This document shows positions 61,069-64,000 of a stretch of 64,000 bases of DNA, piece after piece (position 1 is the stretch's first letter; the number at the start of each line of letters is the position of its first letter). The notes below the pieces were generated by a model. It worked only from the letters and a program-made list of their open reading frames with translations. It ran no database searches and was not told the origin of the DNA. The position numbers and the translations under genes are program-made. The stretch covers positions 1-64,000 of the forward strand of contig CABUIE010000012.1 of assembly GCA_902491565.1 (NCBI GenBank). The letters are read 5' to 3'. The stretch comes from an uncultured Collinsella sp. (lineage in GTDB: Bacteria; Actinomycetota; Coriobacteriia; Coriobacteriales; Coriobacteriaceae).

Positions 61069-62706
61069 ATGCAACATATCGATCGGATTATCCGCTCCAA
61101 GAACGTCTTTACCGCGCAAGACGGCATCGATACCACCCGCGAGCTGGCGATTGCCATCGCAGGCGACCGTATCGTCGCAGTCGGTGCGCCCGATGACGTG
61201 ATCGCCGCCGCTCCTGCCGCTACGTCGGTTATCGACTACGGCGAGCAGTTTGTCTGCCCCGGTTTCCATGACGCTCATCTGCACTTCTTCCATACCTCGG
61301 TCGGTTCCTCGCCGTACATGCTCATGGATATGGGCACGTCCGAGGCGGCGCTGGTGCAACATGCGCTCGAGTTTTCCCAGGACCTGCCCGACGACGCTTG
61401 GGTTGTGACGCATGGCTGGCGCGACTACCGTTGGGACCCGCCCGAGCATCCTACCAAGGCGTCGCTCGATGTGGCATTCCCCGATCGTCCCTGTGTTATG
61501 TATTCGGGCGACGGGCACACGCTGTGGCTCAACAGCCGCGCACTCGATGCACTCGGCGTCACGCGCGACAGCGAGCCACCAGCGGGCGGTAGCTACGACA
61601 AGGACGCAAACGGCGAGCTCACGGGTATTGCTCACGAGGCGGCTGCCATGCAGCTGCTACCGCGCTGCCTTGAGTGGCTGGGCGAGGATCGCATCGCAAG
61701 CGCTTACGCCGATCAAATGAGGCGGATGGCCGAGCAGGGCATCACCTCGATATGCGATATGTCGCTCATGCCCATGCCGGGCTGCGATTTTATCCGCGAC
61801 GACGTCTACGACAAACTGCAGGCAGCCGGCAAGTTGGGCATCCGAGCCCATTTGTTTCCCACGCTGCTGGATGACCAATCGCGCTTGGAAGAGCTGCAGG
61901 TACGTTACGCGAACAACGCGCTGCTTTCGGCGCCAGGCTTTAAGCAGTTCTTCGACGGCGTGTCGAGCGAACACACGGCCTATCTCACCGAGCCCTATAC
62001 CAACCCGCGCTTCCCGGGCGATCAAGGTCGCCTGACGGTTCCTGCCGAGCGCATGCGCAAGCTGGTTCTGGCGGCCGCGGAGCGCGGCCATACCGTGCGC
62101 ATCCACGTCATCGGCGACGGTGCGATTCATGCCGCGCTGGATATCTTCGAGGAGGCCGCCGACCTGTACGGCCTGCCCCAGCACGGCCATAACACGCTCG
62201 AGCACCTGGAGAACCTCTTGCCCGAGGACATCGATCGTCTACGCAAGCTTAACGTCGTTGCCTCGAGCCAGCCCTGTCACATTACACTCGACCCGGGCGG
62301 CCCCGAGCGCGATCTGGGCCTGGAACGCAGCCGCATCATGTGGCCGTTTGCGACCTATAAGCAGCGCGGCATCCGCCAAGCCTTCGGCACCGATAGCCCC
62401 ATCACAGCTGTTACAAGCATGAACGTGCTCTACACGGCTATCACGCGCCAGGATCCCAAAAGCCACTGGCCCGAGGGCGGCTGGTTACCGAGCGAGCGCA
62501 TCGATGCAGCAACAGCCCTGCGCAACTACACCCTGGGCAGCGCCTATGCAGCGGGCGACGAGCAAAACCTCGGCAGCTTGGAGCCCGGCAAGTATGCCGA
62601 CCTGGTAGTCCTGGACCAAAACCCGCTCACCATCGACCCCCAAGAGCTCCAGGCTACCAAAGTCCAAGCAGCCTACCTAGCCGGCAACTTAATCTACGAG
62701 CGCTAA
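61069..62706 (+). CDS. YtcJ-like amidohydrolase
   Basis: A 545-residue zinc hydrolase of the amidohydrolase family 3 (YtcJ type), often acting on N-substituted amides or exo-enzyme substrates. The N-terminal composite domain has the metal site in GFHDAHLHFFH, a central barrel with HVIGDGAIHAA and SQPCHITLDPGG, and the final Asp in FGTDSPITA, then the closing strand GSLEPGKYADLVVLDQNP. The ATG at 61069 is one of three close in-frame candidates (61057, 61063, 61069); GGGGA is six bases before it. Its opposite neighbour is the M20 hydrolase. Confidence 0.88.
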   Translation: MQHIDRIIRSKNVFTAQDGIDTTRELAIAIAGDRIVAVGAPDDVIAAAPAATSVIDYGEQFVCPGFHDAHLHFFHTSVGSSPYMLMDMGTSEAALVQHALEFSQDLPDDAWVVTHGWRDYRWDPPEHPTKASLDVAFPDRPCVMYSGDGHTLWLNSRALDALGVTRDSEPPAGGSYDKDANGELTGIAHEAAAMQLLPRCLEWLGEDRIASAYADQMRRMAEQGITSICDMSLMPMPGCDFIRDDVYDKLQAAGKLGIRAHLFPTLLDDQSRLEELQVRYANNALLSAPGFKQFFDGVSSEHTAYLTEPYTNPRFPGDQGRLTVPAERMRKLVLAAAERGHTVRIHVIGDGAIHAALDIFEEAADLYGLPQHGHNTLEHLENLLPEDIDRLRKLNVVASSQPCHITLDPGGPERDLGLERSRIMWPFATYKQRGIRQAFGTDSPITAVTSMNVLYTAITRQDPKSHWPEGGWLPSERIDAATALRNYTLGSAYAAGDEQNLGSLEPGKYADLVVLDQNPLTIDPQELQATKVQAAYLAGNLIYER

Positions 62707-62725
62707 CTCCACATCCCACCCCTCA

Positions 62726-62790
62726 GTTGCGGTGAAATAGTCCCTAAAATCGGCCTTCAAGCCCAAATACAGGAACTATTCCACCGCAAC
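62726..62790. repeat. TTGCGGTGA inverted repeat, copy 2
   Basis: The arms 62726-62744 and 62772-62790 are 19 bases with a few mismatches (GTTGCGGTGAAATAGTCCC and GGAACTATTCCACCGCAAC). The loop is 27 bases and contains CCCAAATA, matching the loop length and CAAATA of copy 1 at 19463-19527. Confidence 0.8.
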
Positions 62791-62863
62791 TTAAAAGAGC
62801 GCGTCCCAACAACGTGCCCCTATCTTGTGCATTCCATCCGCATCGCCATTTTGCTGCACTGAC

Positions 62864-63074
62864 TTTTCTGAATGCCGGGCTCGAATTAGTTAACCTGCCT
62901 CCCGTGTGGCTCCGGAGGGGCGGGGCATAAGGTTTATCGCGAGTTCCGCACGAGCCGAAGGCCACTTAATGTGGCCTTTGTGCGAGCAGGACTGCCCGAG
63001 CAGGAAACCTTACGCCCCGCCCCTCCGGAGCCACACGGGAGGCATCGCTAAGTTATCCCCCGGCATTCAGAAAA
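62864..63074. repeat. Family A structured repeat, copy A2 (groES upstream)
   Basis: The outermost perfect 16-bp pair (62864-62879 with 63059-63074, TTTTCTGAATGCCGGG) encloses a second stem of 38 bases (62898-62935 with 63005-63042, nearly perfect), then TCGCGAGTTCCGCACG, a GGCCAC/GTGGCC stem with TTAAT loop, and GCAGGACTGCCCGAGCAG. The last three blocks match A1; the stems do not match A1 but are complementary. Confidence 0.88.
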
Positions 63075-63211
63075 TCTAAGTGCCAAAAAATAAGATTTTT
63101 TGACTCCGTGTTGTATAACCCGCCATTCGTGGGTACCATTCAACGCGTACGCAAACAAAAAGGGTTAATTCGCGTGGTATAACCGCGCGGCCCAAAAAGG
63201 AGGAGACAAGC

Positions 63212-63505
63212 ATGTCGTCTTTGAAGCCGCTTGCAGATCGTGTTCTGGTCAAGCCCGACGAGGCCGAGCAGAAGACCGCTTCTGGTCTGTATATCGCCAG
63301 CAACGCTCAGGAGAAGCCGCAGCGCGGCACCATCGTTGCCGTGGGCGCCGGCAAGGTCAACGACAAGGGTGAGCGCATCCCCATGGACGTCAAGGTCGGT
63401 GACGTTGTCATCTACGGTAAGTTCGGTGGCAACGAGGTCAAGGTCGACGGCGAGAAGTATCTGCTGATGCGCGCCGACGACATCTACGCTGTCGTCGAGG
63501 CCTAG
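63212..63505 (+). CDS. groES: Co-chaperonin GroES
   Basis: Heptameric lid of the GroEL chaperonin. The 97-residue protein has LKPLADRVLVKPDEAEQK, the mobile loop TASGLYIASNAQEKPQRG in parts, GKVNDKGERIPMDVKVGD and YLLMRADDIYAVVE. The start follows AAGGAGGAG. groEL starts 96 bases on, so both are one operon. No CIRCE element is visible upstream, which leaves heat regulation unclear. Confidence 0.97.
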   Translation: MSSLKPLADRVLVKPDEAEQKTASGLYIASNAQEKPQRGTIVAVGAGKVNDKGERIPMDVKVGDVVIYGKFGGNEVKVDGEKYLLMRADDIYAVVEA

Positions 63506-63601
63506 TCTCGTCAGAATCTCTGATTCGTCTTTGAACGCGTCCGCCGCATAGGACTCGGAAGCGGCGACGCGAGTCACATTTCTTTTGGAGGATTACCTAC
63601 C

Positions 63602-64000
63602 ATGGCAAAGAACATTACGTTCAACACCGATGCCCGCGCTAAGCTCGCCAAGGGCGTCAACACTCTGGCCGACGCCGTTACCGTCACCATGGGCCCCAAG
63701 GGTCGCTACGTTGCGCTGCAGCGCACGTTCGGTGCCCCGACCATCACCAACGACGGCGTTTCCGTCGCCAAGGAGATCGAGCTCGAGGACAACATCGAGA
63801 ACATGGGCGCTCAGCTGGTGAAGGAGGTCGCCACCAAGACCAACGACACCGTGGGTGACGGCACCACCACCGCAACTCTGCTCGCTCAGGCCATCGTCAA
63901 CGACGGTCTGCGCAACGTCGCCGCTGGCGCCAACCCGCTGGCCATCCGTCGCGGCATCGACAAGGCCGTCAACGCCGCCGTCGCCGAGATGAAGAAGCAG
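63602..64000 (+). CDS. groEL: Chaperonin GroEL, N-terminal part (runs off the window)
   Basis: The first 133 codons of the 60-kDa chaperonin, cut by the window end. They show MAKNITFNTDARAKLAKG, TVTMGPKGRYVALQ, the ATP-binding DGTTTATLLAQAI (VGDGTTT) and NPLAIRRGIDKAV. The sequence GRYVALQRTFGAPTITNDG is the usual apical-edge stretch. The start follows GGAGGATT. The frame is open to the last base. Confidence 0.96.
   Translation, partial: MAKNITFNTDARAKLAKGVNTLADAVTVTMGPKGRYVALQRTFGAPTITNDGVSVAKEIELEDNIENMGAQLVKEVATKTNDTVGDGTTTATLLAQAIVNDGLRNVAAGANPLAIRRGIDKAVNAAVAEMKKQ

Larger units (their letters stand above)
62707..63211. other. Gene-free region before groES with two structured repeats
   Basis: The region holds the TTGCGGTGA repeat copy 2 and the very large nested repeat A2, listed separately. 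From 63076 to 63211, before groES, there is A/T-rich sequence with two TATAAC boxes but no -35 partner at a good distance. No CIRCE (TTAGCACTC) or HAIR motif is seen. Confidence 0.6.

Noticed and set aside
63076..63211. CIRCE or HAIR operator before groES
   Set aside because: No TTAGCACTC/GAGTGCTAA and no CTTGAGT/ACTCAAG pair is present; TATAAC boxes lack -35 partners at 16-18 bases.
1..64000. CRISPR array, tRNA, rRNA or other known structural RNA
   Set aside because: No direct-repeat/spacer array and no tRNA-like or rRNA sequence was found on reading through both strands; the structured repeats are dispersed and differ in arm sequence.

Overview
The window looks like a chromosomal segment of a high-GC anaerobe of the class Coriobacteriia, most likely Collinsella or a close relative. 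The call rests on several signs: GC-rich coding sequence, a giant two-ASKHA acyl-CoA dehydratase activase, a SEC-C methionine aminopeptidase, an AmaP/DUF2273/Asp23 operon, an LAQTG wall-anchored coiled-coil protein and many Coriobacteria-style intergenic hairpin repeats. It is inferred from sequence character only. I see no rRNA, tRNA, CRISPR array, prophage or intact insertion sequence; this is mostly core genome.

Layout. 0.1-5.5 kb: aspartate-family amino acid synthesis (thrB and thrC on the minus strand, lysC and asd on the plus strand). 5.5-6.15 kb: a gene-free zone full of inverted repeats, then ogt. 7-12.6 kb: an OmpR-type two-component system followed by an ABC exporter of the MacB/FtsX kind. 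13-24.8 kb: phosphofructokinase with an unusual active site, an Ntn amide hydrolase, M18 aminopeptidase, D-2-hydroxyacid dehydrogenase, methionine aminopeptidase, a radical SAM protein, an alpha/beta hydrolase, a GGDEF-receiver-HD-GYP hybrid with an HPt partner, and a class-I glutamine amidotransferase-like peptidase. 24.8-28.3 kb: a polar amino acid ABC importer. 28.6-35.1 kb: a divergent DXS, an HD protein paired with a PF06541 membrane protein, amtB-glnB and a HAD phosphatase. 35.2-40.7 kb: a TetR-type regulator and the 1593-residue activase. 41-46.7 kb: small and decayed genes, a DUF389 membrane protein, and a large SEC10/PgrA-like surface protein whose frame is broken at a run of nine G. 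46.9-54 kb: OPT transporter, coaX, dCMP deaminase, NifU-like protein, lgt and a DUF6020 membrane protein. 54-59.3 kb: yebC, the amaP-DUF2273-asp23 envelope-stress operon, YitT and a zinc-ribbon membrane protein. 59.4-64 kb: M20 amidohydrolase, YtcJ-like amidohydrolase, groES and the start of groEL.

The most striking feature lies between the genes. At least six families of structured repeats occur in which the paired arms differ from copy to copy but stay complementary, while loops and junctions are kept. They include a two-copy family placed before thrB and groES, a three-copy family placed after thrB, asd and pfkA, a REP-like family with a GGGAC core (about ten copies with interchangeable arms), a tandem TGTAACA pair, a TTGCGGTGA pair, and a perfect 35-bp palindrome before coaX. 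Such compensatory change points to selection on structure. The other main observation is the G9 tract just after the signal peptide of the surface protein, which would make it a phase-variable locus captured in the off state, unless it is an assembly error.
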